From: Ascaris suum
Taxonomy: Eukaryota; Nematoda; Chromadorea; Rhabditida; Ascarididae
Reading direction: 5' to 3'
NCBI GenBank assembly: GCA_013433145.1
Contig: CM024173.1
Coordinates: forward strand, 1 to 64,000
Length of the DNA stretch: 64,000 nt
The notes under the pieces: model-generated
Database searches by the model: none
What the model saw: only the letters and a program-made list of their open reading frames with translations
What the model was told of the DNA's origin: nothing
Translations under genes and position numbers: made by a program
In this document: piece by piece, positions 50,555 through 62,471 of the stretch
Layout of the letters: every line of letters starts with the position of its first letter
How positions within the stretch are numbered: position 1 is the stretch's first letter

Positions 50555-51893
50555 CTAAAAAATGAATAAACAGAAGCGATCGAAAACGCACTCTTCTCGC
50601 TGCTAAAACATATAGCTGATCTTTGCTACGTTTAACCAGCATAGATCACAACCTATGCAATGCTTATCGCTTACCCTCATAACTCTAAAATAATCGCATT
50701 CCTAGCTTAGAAACTAAGTAATCTTACGCCAGAAACATGGGCCTATGGAAGGGACATACATCGATTTCATAAAATATCTTGAGTCTGGCAAAAGTTTAGT
50801 TGCGCCTCTCTAACGCTCAGGTGAACCCTCTTTAGTTTGCTATTCGCATAGCAAAACCTTTGTTGTGTTAGTTATATTGACAGTAAAATCTCAGCTGCAT
50901 AACAATGATCATCTACATTGCTTGAGATTCTTATTTTTTGCGGCAATTTAAGGGTTCTAAATCCCCTCGATGAAAGTTTACTTCAGCTATGTGCATAACG
51001 AAGGCATAACGATATAAAATGTCGTTCCTTACGAAGACGTAAGAGCGAACCATCACAACTGCTAGCACAGCGCACGTAAACATACATATCTTCAGCATCA
51101 CCCACCGTCTCCGTCCCCTCCTCCACTTCCCCAACCCACAAAAACCAGCCCATATCACAATATAAGCTGTGTAATTGATTGGACATAAGTGGAAGTTCAC
51201 AAAACGAAGTAGGGGAAATATAATGCTGAAAAGAGCTTCTAACCATTCACAATGCCCCTTGAGTTTAGAGGTCTCTGGTCCACTGTTTCTTCCGTATAAA
51301 CCAAGTCTGCGCCATACTCGAGAACCAGCAGTCTAAGTGAAACAGTACAGAAACTTATTAAACACTGCATCTCACATTCATATCGAAACATAATTGTAAA
51401 GCACACTTAGCATCCCATCTAGGTAGCACTATAATTTGCTTCCTTAAAAAGGAGAATGGGCTGCCATTGTTCAAAAACTCAACGGGAGGAAAGATTTCGG
51501 CGGCCAAATAAATCACAATCCCATTGCCGAGCCATTTCCAATCTTTCTTCAAAAAGCTTCCCACAAATTGCCACTAAGGCATTTATCGTATCCGTACTGA
51601 AACTTGGCTTTCTACTTGAAAATAGAGACAATTAAGTTCGCAGTCCTCTACTGGTTGTTGAAATAACACAATTCTTGGACTGCACTTTAGGAGGATTGCG
51701 ACGCTGAAAGAGTGAGGCAGAAGCTGACCGTCTAGTGAAACTGCAGGCTACGGGAAAAGGAAACAGCAAAAACAGAACGAAAAAGATGGAAAGGAGGCCG
51801 GATGCATAGTAGCGATACAGTGAAGTGGGCTAAGAAATTCGAAAAAAAAAGACGCAGTGACTTCAGGAAAGAGAACGAGCCTTCTAAACTTAC
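50555..51893 (-). other. DUS2 intron, no exon recognised
   Basis: The segment coding for the YGAD..Y.EE motif should lie between here and 53.16 kb, but I did not find it. Open frames at 50.93-51.56 kb show no relevant motif. Confidence 0.35.
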
Positions 51894-52085
51894 TGGGATG
51901 ATAGATAAGGAGAAGGAATTAGACCTTTTACCCCTACCTCCTCTCACCTTCTTCTGAGCGACACTAGCAGAAAATTTCATTTCCAACTTTAAATAGTGGT
52001 AAGGAACAACAGCCACGACACATATAGACAATAGCAGCAGTAGGGCATCAGGAAGTGTGACATATACATAATATACCGACAACAC
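51894..52085 (-). CDS. Unidentified open frame with hydrophobic N-terminus
   Basis: An ATG frame with one strongly hydrophobic segment (LPDALLLLLSICVVAVV) is followed by a basic stretch, and a GTAAGT donor lies at 51888-51893. It could be a small membrane-anchored first exon nested in a DUS2 intron, or chance. Confidence 0.2.
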
Positions 52086-53164
52086 TGCATACGCCTATAA
52101 GTCTTGCAAATGTTCTCTGACGCCTAACTGATGACATCTCAACTCATTAAGTACTGTCAAAACACAACCTCAATGTTAGCTAATTTGAACTTGTTCAGTT
52201 TTGAAGGTCTTAAACAAAATGTCCGCCGCTAAATACCTACAAACATATCTTCTTCTTTTTATCATTTGCAACGGCAGCAGCCTTCCTCCTATGACATATT
52301 ACTATTCTATCATTCTGAACAATCAATAAGCTCATTAAATTTCACTGCGATCGAAAATATCTGTGTATGCACTCTTTGGAATGATGAATGAATACGCTGC
52401 GTATGCTCTTTTCTTTGCTTTCAAAGAAATTAAATGCACTATTTTTCTATTTATGAAAGGGAATAACCTATGCGCATCACGGAGTATATAAGTAAATAAG
52501 TTAATTTTATGCACAATGCTTAGACAATTGTTTACTGCAGCGTCTAGAAGCAAATGGATTTTGCGTGCCTAAAATTTCAGTTGATTTGAAAACACCAATG
52601 CATTTAAATAGTTCAACGATGCATTAAATAGCATATGATTCGACCTTTCTTTTGCTCTTTCTTTTTTTTTCAATAAGTTATCAGTGTTGATGAATGGAAA
52701 AAGGATATTAAATCAATTTTCTCGACTCAAAAGAATAAACAAGGAAACAAGAATAGTAAAGAAAATGTAACACTACTTTGCAGAGTGGTTATAATAACAA
52801 TGACCTAAGCATATAATGCAATTTGCTGAAGCGTTTTTCGCTTAAAACTATTTAAAAAAGTCTTCCCAACATGTCAGAGGACTTATGATAGGTATGCGCA
52901 ATGTACCTAGAACATAAGATAACGATTATGAAAAGTGCGGCTCACTATAACGAATGCCGCTAGTCATCTCAGGAACGGGATATCCTTCCCCATTCAAAAA
53001 TCCAAATCTATTTGGATAGGGGACAACCCGTAGAACCGTTAGAGGTGATTCATGCTAATATTAGCATATGGTTAACAAGAAAAAAAAAGATGAACGCCTC
53101 ATCTGTCATCTGCTCATGTACAATAATGACGTTTTCATAACATAAACATTAAGAACCGATTTAC
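52086..53164 (-). other. DUS2 first intron, nothing recognised
   Basis: AT-rich sequence with no exon signature. Confidence 0.4.
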
Positions 53165-53250
53165 CTGAGAGGAGTTCTTCCAGCACGTACCATCGGTGCC
53201 AGAATCGTTTTATCTGTGTAGAAGGCACTGGCATCGCATGATGGTGGCAT
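53165..53250 (-). CDS. DUS2: DUS2 first coding exon
   Basis: It starts at an ATG and reads MPPSCDASAFYTDKTILAP, then MVRAGRTPLR, ending at a GTAAAT donor. LAPMVR.G..P.R is the N-terminal FMN-binding motif of DUS2. The ATG follows TTTTTAGCAG directly, a good acceptor that could serve trans-splicing in a nematode. The acceptor-plus-ATG unit is tandemly duplicated just upstream. The RanBPM stop lies 6.5 kb upstream on the same strand. Confidence 0.85.
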
Positions 53251-53280
53251 CTGCTAAAAATGGTGGCATCTGCTAAAAAT
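53231..53280 (-). repeat. 20-bp tandem duplication of DUS2 acceptor and ATG
   Basis: The unit ATTTTTAGCAGATGCCACC (minus strand) occurs twice in tandem, about 53242-53280. Each copy holds an acceptor followed immediately by ATG CCA CC. Initiation at the distal ATG would be out of frame with the proximal one unless an intervening splice removes it. Confidence 0.85.
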
Positions 53281-55092
53281 AAATCTGCGATAGACTCTTA
53301 TTCGCGAATGGCGGAAACGAGAACAGTTACTCTTCGATGGAATGAAGTTATAAAAAGAGAATAAGACCTCTCAAAAAGACAATTCTTTTTAACTGGTTAG
53401 AGATAAACCTAATCGGTTTCGCGGAAGAAATGGATGTTACAGTTAACCTGGAAACAACTGGGAAATACCTCGCAGATATTTTATGAGAACGAAGCATCTA
53501 CAGACAGATGCTGCTAAAGATTGTTTAAAAGTGTGAATACTTCGTTACACAAAGCTCTGAGCACAAGAATGAAGGGGAAGGTAAGAGATGTCCCCAGGAA
53601 CCCTCTCTCTCCTCTTCCGCGATGACTTAGCGTTTAAACATGCCGAGTCGAATGTTAATATTATCATTTAATTACTCATAAAAATCAAAATTTCTTGAGT
53701 TACATATAAAGAAGGCGAATAAAATGCTTGATTTCATTTTGCTACCGCTGACTGTAGGCTTGTGTGTCGCAGAGAATACCTTGCAGCCCACTGTCATCCT
53801 ATTATACAAATATTTCGCATCCAAGCATCACTTATAAGATTCTGAATCATATATTAGTTGCGAACGATTACGACACAAGTAAAAAGAGGGCTTTTAAGGA
53901 CAAAATTTTCAGAGACCGAAAATTTGCGTTTCTGCAGTCCAGATGCTTTGAGATCTACCAGCGTAGAGCTTCAATCGTTAAGGGGCGGAAAATTTTTCAG
54001 CTATGGGAAAAGGAAGCGACACCCTACCCCTTCCTAGCTGTCCCCGGTGAGAGAATCTAACGATGTCTTCTTAGGTGCAACATCAGAATCTTCCGTTTAG
54101 CTCGTGCATCGATTCATTTAGCTGCTAATCAACAAATGCAAAAGCTTTAAAAAAGGTCTTCAGCTAGGGCATGTTCGACAATGCTAAATGGAATTGCCAA
54201 AAGTAGTTCTTATCTTTGAAGATTACTCTCTATCGCTTAAGTGGCATCTGGATAGATTCGCTGCATACAATTTCGCTCGAGGGAGAAGGAACTAACCATG
54301 ATACGGTTCGCTTCAGCAAATCTCGTATAAAATTCACCAAGATAGGATTTGGAAGTGAGAAACGAATAGAGAGCGGTTTCTTCAAAAGAAACGAATCAGA
54401 GTCCAAATGCGCGTGTCCGAATATAAGAAAGCATCATCTGCAAATATCCTTGCATTATGAAACCACGAAAATGCTTCCCCTACGAATAATCACAAGTGAC
54501 ATCACTGCAATAAGCATATTCAAATAATTTACTCGAGATTATTAAATGTAAAAAAATGATTATTATTAGAGCTTAAAGAAATGATATTCTAAATCCAGTC
54601 ACGAAATGGAATAAAAGCCACCGAGGAAATTCTCTACCCATTTGAAAAAAACTACAGTTTATTTTGGATCAGCTACCACCGATCCATTTCGGAGTTCGGG
54701 TCATGACGAATGGTCACCGTAAGCCGCCGAAATCAGGTCGTCTACGACCAAAAGTGATGGCGCATATTGTGTGCTGCTTATATAGTAAGACTGCTTTTCT
54801 CACCTAATACTCTCATTATTTTAAAGCAATTCAACAAATCGTCCTCGAATCTGCTCGTAACGAATGAATTTTCAGTGACTCAATGATTAAATTATTAAAG
54901 GATTATCGAAAATAAGCTGTGACGCGACACAGACGCTGGCAGTTGCCCGTTGTGCTGCATCGATGAAAAAATAACTAAATAATGAATAAAACATTGGAAT
55001 AACAAACACTACGCAACTGACTTCACAGAGACAATAAGAGAATCCATAAAACGATGGCCCGAAAACTGCGTACTAAGAAGTGCAGCACTCAC
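53281..55092. other. Intergenic, nothing recognised
   Basis: The interval lies between DUS2 and the unassigned exon at 55.1 kb. Plus-strand frames at 53.76-54.06 and 54.22-54.53 kb have no domain. Confidence 0.35.
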
Positions 55093-55210
55093 TGCGTGCA
55101 AAACAATGCCCAGATATAGATGGCGTTTTACGCAAGAAACACGACGCAGGATGAAGCGAACAAGATTATCGGGAAGAGGCGCATCGCCGTAAGAAACGTA
55201 CGGTGTGCAC
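55093..55210 (-). CDS. Unidentified 39-codon exon
   Basis: A TGTATCTGCAG acceptor and a GTGAGT donor bound one base plus 39 open codons. They include YVSYGDAPLPDNLVRFILRR and CVKRHLYLGIVLHA. The composition looks like real protein. I do not recognise the family, and it matches neither DUS2 nor RanBPM. Confidence 0.45.
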
Positions 55211-58156
55211 CTGCAGATACATTTTCCTAAGAGTCAGCTGTGCTAAATGAAGCATCGCAGGAACCCTCTACACCGGAATGAACTGACACGACAGTTTTGG
55301 AATATGGAGGCAGCTAAAGTTTAAAGAAAGCTGTCTAATGTCATTGCTATCACTCTATCTTCTTCGATGAGATGTCGTAACCTCGTGTCGTGTAAAACAT
55401 ACCGAAATGGTGGGTTTTGAAAAAAACTGCACAACGCTAACAACACGGCAACCAACATAATGCACAATACTTCTCAGCGACTCCTCAATGTCTCCTCCAA
55501 CTCCTCTACCTTCTACTGCACCTGGAAGGTTGGAGAGTGTGTCAGAGATCGCAGACATTACTAAGCATATGCAGCAGTGTCAGAGAAATCTTAAATGCTG
55601 TCATGCTCTGTAAAAAAGTCAAAATGCACTACAACAAATCAAAAGAATGACCGGTATCCTTCTAGCACATACGCACCAACAGCTTTTTTAGCACAGCAGT
55701 GAACAATTATAGTTGCCGGTAAAGGACAGAAACCGATGTACGTTTGACAGTACTTTTTGCAGTGAACCTTTCTTGCACCTTCCCAATCGCGCAGACGGTT
55801 CTTTCTGAATGAAAAATTGACCTCAAGTAGGGAAGATCCAATAATAACTTGAAAATAACGAGAAGACAAATCCCTTCGCTCCTTACTCCTTCTTCCCTCT
55901 TTCTCCCTCGCTGACCAAACTGACGGGTGGACATTCTACCTTCACACATCCCATACATCTAGTGACTTCATTAAGACCGCTATACCCTTTCTTCTCCTAG
56001 GTCCACTATCAAGCAATTTCGTTTACGAAAGCTCATTGCGACGCAAAGCTCCCTCATTGATTCCGGAAGGCATACCCAAAACAACAGCGCATGAGAGTTG
56101 TTGCCTGACTACACTCACCATCCTACTTCCTCCTCAATTATACCACTAGTCAAACGCTTACAACGTTCCATAATACATGTGTTCGTTCTTTAAAAATTTC
56201 ATGAATGAATCCCAGAAAATAAAATACGCATTCCTATGGAAAACACTACTTACATGCAAGCACTCGGGAAAAAACGATCCCATCGATGCAATTTAGGCGC
56301 GACTTTTGGAGCATTCGTGCCTAACAGAAATTGCCGCTCGAAATTTCAGATGAGTGAAGTGAATTCGCAGCTGAAAATTCGTTCGCCACTCGAATTTTGA
56401 AAATGCAGTCAGTCGGTCGATGCGGTCGAACCGTACAGATTGCTTTTTCGTTAGGCGCTTCAGCACCACACGCACACGCACACGCAGGAGGGAGAGAGCG
56501 CGCGCGATATAAGCCAGCAACAATTCCTTAGTCATCGACAAAGACGTCGCAATAAATCCAACAAAATGTCGTAGTGAGTCTATGAAAGAAGCAGTCTCGT
56601 TGCATCTGGCCATCTCTGTCTTCTGTTCTTTTAAATAACCCCAACTTGCCATCACATGGGATGAAATACATCGATTTCTGGTCCATAAAACACACTGTAA
56701 CATAAATAAAGATATGAATTATCGATTCAATAAAAACACCAACGAAGCAATAGTCACCGGAAGTAAAAGCCTCGCGTTCTTCTCCAATCATATCACCGTC
56801 CTGAATTTAATTACGAGAATAACACCACGTAAGGAATGCCAATAGAATGAGAAAAGTATGGTTAACATCAACAACGGAGAAAAATATTGCAAAGCTGCGT
56901 CTGAAACCCACGTGTGCGTGACATGGGGCCGAAGAGTCCATCGAAAGAGCAGAGAAAATGAATCGAACAAAAGAATAAAATGAACGGGCCGCCGCAACTT
57001 CACTGCGTTTTCTTTTTTACAGGTTCTATCAGCCACACCGGATCAATCGCCAACGACTCTCTTCTACGACGTAACGCCTATATAAATCAGATAAATTCAT
57101 TCATCACAATGTGAGATAAAAACGAAAACCTTTCCTTTCACCGACTTGTGTTCATTCCAAATCGATCACAACCAAGGCAAGAGGATGGCGGTTGCGATCA
57201 GAAATGTTGGCAACTGCTTTTACATGCAAATATCAACGTGAACAATTCCTCGCTCCTGAAGTGTTCACAGATCGAAAGGTGATCGATAGAAAAGGTTCTG
57301 ATCAATCATTAAGCGGCTAAACTGTTGGACTGTATTGCCAAACGTGCAAATTTTGCTCTGAGGATCTTTCGCCCAGTGAACCCTTCAGGAGCGAGAAATT
57401 GCATATGTACAATACTTACCTGTAAAAGCATCTGCCAACATCTCTGACCGCCTCCGCCGTCTTTTTGCCTTGGTTTTGATCGATTTGGAATGAGCATGAA
57501 TCAGTATGAGGAAAAGTTTTTTTTAAATCTCAGGTTCTGAGGGGTTCTAATGAAGTTTGTAATGCCCTTCAAAATCTGTCAAGTTTTGTTTTTCAAATCC
57601 TGCTTCCCCATGATATATTGTTACGTTTACTGCAACGTTTTTAACAATGAATGATCAAGGTGTCATCGCTCGCTAAGAACACGGCCCATTTCGGAAACTA
57701 CAGCTGTTTGCTTTTCCTGCAGCTTCACACTCCCCATAGGAATCGTCAATTCAATCGAAAATGCAGTAGCAAAAACCTCCCGACAGCACCTCAAACAGTA
57801 CAAGTAACAACATTATATGAATCTGGCCCAGCTTATGAATAAGCCAAGCAGCAAAGGAGGTCGGGGCAAATTTTTATGCTCAAGTCTCTGAAAGCGCATT
57901 CGACGATTGACAACCCATCCTTTCTGATTCTAGGACACATTCTTGAAAAAGCTCCACAAGGAAGATGCAGCATTATCAATTGAAACATCGGTCTGCAAAT
58001 GCTTGACCTAATGCTAGACCCTTCTGCAACAAAGCGCCTTGCTCACACGATGGTAGATAAATCTAGGTCGACCGCAAATAGCTGCTCACATGAAATTGAA
58101 AACTTACCCATGTGCCCGTCATGAAAGGGGGAAATGAGAGAAGAACAATGAGAGGA
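55211..58156. other. No assigned gene; several open frames
   Basis: The longest frame is on the minus strand at 56293-56703, after a TTATGTTACAG acceptor, but it has no domain. A short frame ending at a GTAAGT donor (exon low end 57420) could be a first exon. A CA/GC-rich tract lies at 56465-56500. Confidence 0.3.
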
Positions 58157-58621
58157 GCACTAGCGTTAGCACTAACACTAACACTAACACTAACAGTAAC
58201 ACTGGCACTAGCACTAGCATTAAAAGTACCAACAGGACTAGCTATACCACTACCAGCAGCAATACCACTACAACTACGACCAGAATATATATGTGGAGGT
58301 AGATGAGCACTGTGAGGAAAAATGTGGAACGAACTTTCAAATCTAACCTCGCGGCTTCGCTAGCACTAACATTAGCACTAGTACTTTAACGACGATTAGC
58401 ACTACCACTACCACCAGCATTAACACTGCGACTGGCACTGCCACTAGCACTAGCACTAGCACTAGCACTAGCCTAGCCCTACCACTAAAACTAGGACTAG
58501 CACAAGCACTACCACTGGCACTACCATTACCATCAGCACTACCACTGCCACTACCACTACCATTGCGAGCAGCACTACCACTACCATCAGCACTAATACT
58601 ACCAATAGCACTAGCACTAAC
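58157..58621 (+). repeat. CACTAR-type hexamer array
   Basis: Hexamers CACTAA, CACTAG and CACTAC run in register over 58157-58283 and 58358-58621, with about 75 bp of other sequence between them. The left part is most regular (several CACTAA in a row), and substitutions increase to the right. The Ala-Leu-Thr-Leu frame across it is a by-product. Confidence 0.9.
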
Positions 58622-59751
58622 GCGAGTTGAAAGGCATCAAAAATTAAAATTTAAAAAAAACGACAAAAAATGGATTCAAGATCGGAACAGTTATTGAACA
58701 AGGTGAACCAAGTAATGACATCCTGTGACACACAAATTTCCGTCGTTTTAAACTAACACTGACAGAAAATAACAGATCCAACTTCGACAAAACCGACTGT
58801 AAGAGAATGTAAAAGTGCCATTTCATGGCTATTCACTCATCGTTCCCCACTTGATATTTTACAAATCAAGGAAATTCTTCGGTAATATAACACATCATCT
58901 CACATTGGATTCCACAAAATCTTAAGTGTCCATTATCTTTGGTTCCCCAGTTTTAGCCCTTAACAAAATATTTGGAGTACTTATTCATGCACAATGCCAG
59001 AAGCCGCCCGCATCGCTGTAGATGCTGGTTACGGTGATACAACATTTGCACACAACAGTCAACTGATATGCGAAGTCTAATAAACGGCTCTATATTTCCT
59101 TGCATTTAGCAACTGACATACGGCGATGTCATCATATACATCATATATGTGCACAGATAAATACATGTACATATATATGTAAACGTATATAATGTACATA
59201 TATGTATGCATATTCAATAAAGAGATGATGATGGGCGATTTTATTTGCTGAGAAACCTCAGCAGAGAACAGAACATTATTAAACAAAGCGCAGTGTTCCG
59301 CTTTCTGCCGGGATTCATTTACGCGCGAAGTCGTCGATCAGTATCTATTTTTATTCCTCCCCTGCCCCTCCCCTTTATGCGTCTCAAACAAGAAGGAACC
59401 TCCCAATAGCTGGAAGTCGACGAAAGCCGAGTACAGCATTTCTTCTACTTTGCAGCAAAAAAGTGATCTAATATCAAAAGTTGAATAATGTGGAAAAAAC
59501 ATCTTCTTTCGCCACTCCACGACATTACAAAATTATATCAAGCAAAAACCATATGAAATTTTACGCAGATGTCTTCTCCATCATTTTTCTAACTGCAAGA
59601 GAAGGGGAGGGGAGGGAGTTGATACAAACAACACACAGCGGCAAACAGAAATGTTCCTCAGCAAGTAAACAAGTAAACATTTTCTGCTAGCACAATTGAA
59701 ACAAATAGTTCATAAAAGAGATAAAAAGAGTGCACGGCGCAATACTTCCGC
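58622..59751. other. No gene; AT palindromic tract
   Basis: An AT-rich stretch of alternating ATACAT/ATGTAC words lies at 59133-59216 and is partly self-complementary. Nothing coding was recognised. Confidence 0.45.
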
Positions 59752-59880
59752 CTAACGATGGACCAATTCCTCGCAAAGCACCATCTTCTCCACATCAGCG
59801 AACATTGCAGCACCAACTTGGGCGAGTGCAAGCTCATGACGCATCTCACGCGCTCTATGGAAGTGTCGATCCAGAACTGA
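59752..59880 (-). CDS. RANBP9: Probable last RanBPM exon
   Basis: A CCTGCACAG acceptor is followed by 42 codons and a TAG stop. They include SVLDRHFHRAREMRHELALA and QVGAAMFADVEKM. It is helical, lies downstream of the CRA exon in phase 0, and fits the C-terminal CRA helix. Similarity to the vertebrate end (LALAMGQATQCLGLMA) is only moderate, so the link rests partly on position. Confidence 0.5.
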   Translation of the reverse strand, partial: SVLDRHFHRAREMRHELALAQVGAAMFADVEKMVLCEELVHR

Positions 59881-60057
59881 CTGTGCAGGAAGGCCCAAGA
59901 ATTCTAAAATTTCAAAAATTGACCACGCCCCTCTCTCAAAAAAAAAACAGAATTATTCGATTCATGACAGGTCTTTAAAGTCATTGAAGAGAAACATTTA
60001 CGGGCTGGAGGAAAGCGCCTGCTTTAGAAGAAGGCAAGCTGTTCGAATCGTACTTGT

Positions 60058-60084
60058 CCCCCTCCCCCCCCCCCCCCCCCCCCC
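60058..60084. repeat. C homopolymer tract
   Basis: About 27 bases, all C except one T. Confidence 0.9.
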
Positions 60085-60558
60085 AGAAATCAATAGAAAT
60101 GTCACTGCGAAAACAGAGTTTCGCTGTGCGCTGACTCTAATAAGCCTCTTATAGTAAAAACTAAAAAATATCGGGAAATCGGAACCAAAAATAGTACTTT
60201 GTCAACATTTTCTCCACTCCATTCAAATGGAGATAAGCTTTTCAAAAAACTTGTACTGCTAATAATTTTTAAAAAACACCCAGCTTTTGCCAGAAAACTT
60301 CTGGGATGTCATGTTCTTTCAAGATGTGAAGCACGCTGATTTTCTTTGACTCGAATGCCAGTCACTGTTCGCAACAAAAAATATCTAACAATCTAAGCCT
60401 TTGGAAAATCACGGTTGTCAATGATAAAAGTGCAGAAGACCCAAGCGTTCATAAGCAGAATGCACAACTCGAAAGTAGGTACATCCCAAGGCATGTATCT
60501 CAAATGGAAACGATGATTTCCTGCATCCTTCTCAACTCAAGAGAATCAAAGAAACCAC

Positions 60559-60687
60559 TGCTTCAACAAACAAATCAAGAATGGCGCTGTTCATGGCAGC
60601 TGTAGCTTTCCCTCTCATCGATGGATTCATCAAGTAACCCACTGGCGACTGCCTCGGAGAAGCCTGACAGATAAGTGCGAAAGCATC
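60559..60687 (-). CDS. RANBP9: RanBPM CRA-domain exon 2
   Basis: An ACATTTGCAG acceptor is followed by DAFALICQASPRQSPVGYLM, then NPSMRGKATAAMNSAILDL. This matches [21 protein letters not shown]......ALNSAILE in RANBP9. The phase joins the previous exon exactly. The donor is uncertain; a GTGGTT after FVEA would join the last exon in phase 0. Confidence 0.9.
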
Positions 60688-60906
60688 CTGCAAATGTTTA
60701 AAAAGTTTATTCATCATCGTTTTAAATCCATTCAATGCATTTTTTAGCACAATCTTCATTTACCAGTCCCTTCTATTAATCCACTCGGTTTCATCATGAA
60801 GTAGGATCGTAGATAAGTTTGAAAAACTACTGAATAAAGGAAATATGTACTTTGTATAATTGCACAGCAAGCAAGCACTGAAAAATGTGCAGACGCCAGC
60901 ACTTAC

Positions 60907-61139
60907 GTGCATTCGACTGATGAATGCCTCCCGTGGATGCAGAAGTCCTATGCTAAGCGCATTCACTGATCTGCCAAACTCAAGGAGACGTTGCATGCGC
61001 TCGTACGGAGCAAGCTCTGTCTTGGCGTAGCCCGCCGATCTGCAGTCCTCTCCAGCATCGTCTTCATGAAGGCATTCGTCTATGCAGTCCCCAAAAAAGG
61101 TGTGGCAAATCCCAAAACAGGTACCAACAAACCAGTTTT
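60907..61139 (-). CDS. RANBP9: RanBPM acidic linker and CRA start exon
   Basis: The exon reads DECLHEDDAGEDC, then ERMQRLLEFGRSVNALS, and ends at a GTAAGT donor after ISRMH. The second part is the start of the CRA domain (ERMIHFGRELQAMS in RANBP9). The acidic run corresponds to the EDCDTEMEVD stretch of the vertebrate protein. The acceptor is placed at CTACTGTTGAG and is approximate, though it fits the phase of the exon at 62.4 kb. Confidence 0.85.
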
Positions 61140-62400
61140 CTCAACAGTAGCAAGTAGTTCAGTCAAGAGCAAATATTGAAAACCTGACCCACTAGTCGAA
61201 ATCTCACTTACGTCCAATACCAAAAAATTTGGAAACAGAAGACATTTTGAGAACCCTATTCACATACTGAGCAGTTGCATATGAATCACTAAAAGTAAAA
61301 AAAGGAAAATCTGCAAACCCGCTTTTCAGCCGTCATCGAACGCTCCACCGGTAGTAACATTACTGCCTCGAAGTCAGAGGGTGTGGCAACGTTAGTGGCA
61401 AACCTTTCAACTCTCTGAACAAACTCGGCTCTGACAAAATTCCCAGCTCAAAGCCGATCGAGTCGGACAGTTTTCCATTTTTACACAATATTCCATAGAA
61501 AACGGCTCAACGCCTTAAAGAATTTCATAGTGGGCACAAACCTAGTTCTTCTGCAACGATCGTTGTTGCTGAAACGTGCCCATGCTATGCGCCGTTCGCT
61601 TCCGCCCCTGATCCATTGTTCTTTGCTATGGAAAGACCATTCGACTCTGCAAGCCATATTGATCAGCGATGTCTGAAGTGCTTTTCCAGCGGCTCGATCC
61701 TACTCTTAATGTTGTTGGACAGCAACTACTTTGCAGTGAAAGACTTCGTTTAGCCGCTAGCAAGTGCTTCGTGACGAAAACGATGGCACCGAAACAACCG
61801 ATGAAAGAAGCAGATAATCTCAAAATAAATGGTTCATCATTTCGTCGCACAACTACTTCTTCTTTCACGAAAACTATGTCAATACTTCAACCTCTTCTCC
61901 CACATCTCCGCTCCTCCATACCGCAACAAAAGTGGAAACCTGTAATATGGCGAAAAAAAGCCAACAACGATGGTCGCTTCTACATTCACAAGTGACCTCT
62001 TTCAGACCACTAACAACTTGCATAAAAAAGGCAGATGCAATTCCCCGTACAATTACATTCTCCAGATTGGGAAAAGAAGCAATCTAGATCCCGCTTTAAC
62101 TGCTCAACGATTCTGAAGATGACTTATATACCTTCTTTGACAAACCGTTTTTGGTACCTTCAGCTTAAACCTGATCCGATGACTCCATTTCACTTTATCC
62201 GACCATCAAGTTGGGGTGGCGGAAGGGATGACGGCAAAAGGAAGAAAGCTGAGTGTTGAGGTGGGGGGGGGGGGGAGGGGGGAAGGGCTACTTGCGTCCA
62301 CTTAAACAGTAAGACCCAAACCTTTTACTAACGTTACAACGCTTAACACAATATCGAAAGAAATGGCTTGGGTGAATCAAAAGGCACTGATGGACTATAC
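61140..62400 (-). other. RanBPM intron
   Basis: The interval lies between the acidic and CRA exons. Frames on both strands at 61.63-62.26 kb have no domain. A G tract occupies 62263-62287. Confidence 0.4.
62263..62287. repeat. G homopolymer tract
   Basis: About 25 bases, G except for an interrupting A and a final AA. Confidence 0.85.
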
Positions 62401-62471
62401 CATGTGCAACTCCATTAGAAGAAAAGCTCGCATCATGCGGCAGTGAGCAATCGTCGTCCATAGGCTCATCA
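62401..62471 (-). CDS. RANBP9: RanBPM linker exon candidate
   Basis: A GCCGTTTTCAG acceptor and a GTATAG donor bound DEPMDDDCSLPHDASFSSNG plus VAH. It resembles the DVDMETDHYSNG..SSNG stretch of the vertebrate linker, and its end phase fits the next exon. The assignment rests on composition and position. Confidence 0.5.

Noticed and set aside
56293..56703. 136-codon minus-strand open frame
   Set aside because: It is the longest minus-strand frame not explained by a simple repeat, but it shows no domain, and overlapping frames are also open. Left as unassigned sequence.
58112..58306. Ala-Leu-Thr repeat protein
   Set aside because: It is the translation of the CACTAR hexamer array and has no exon context.
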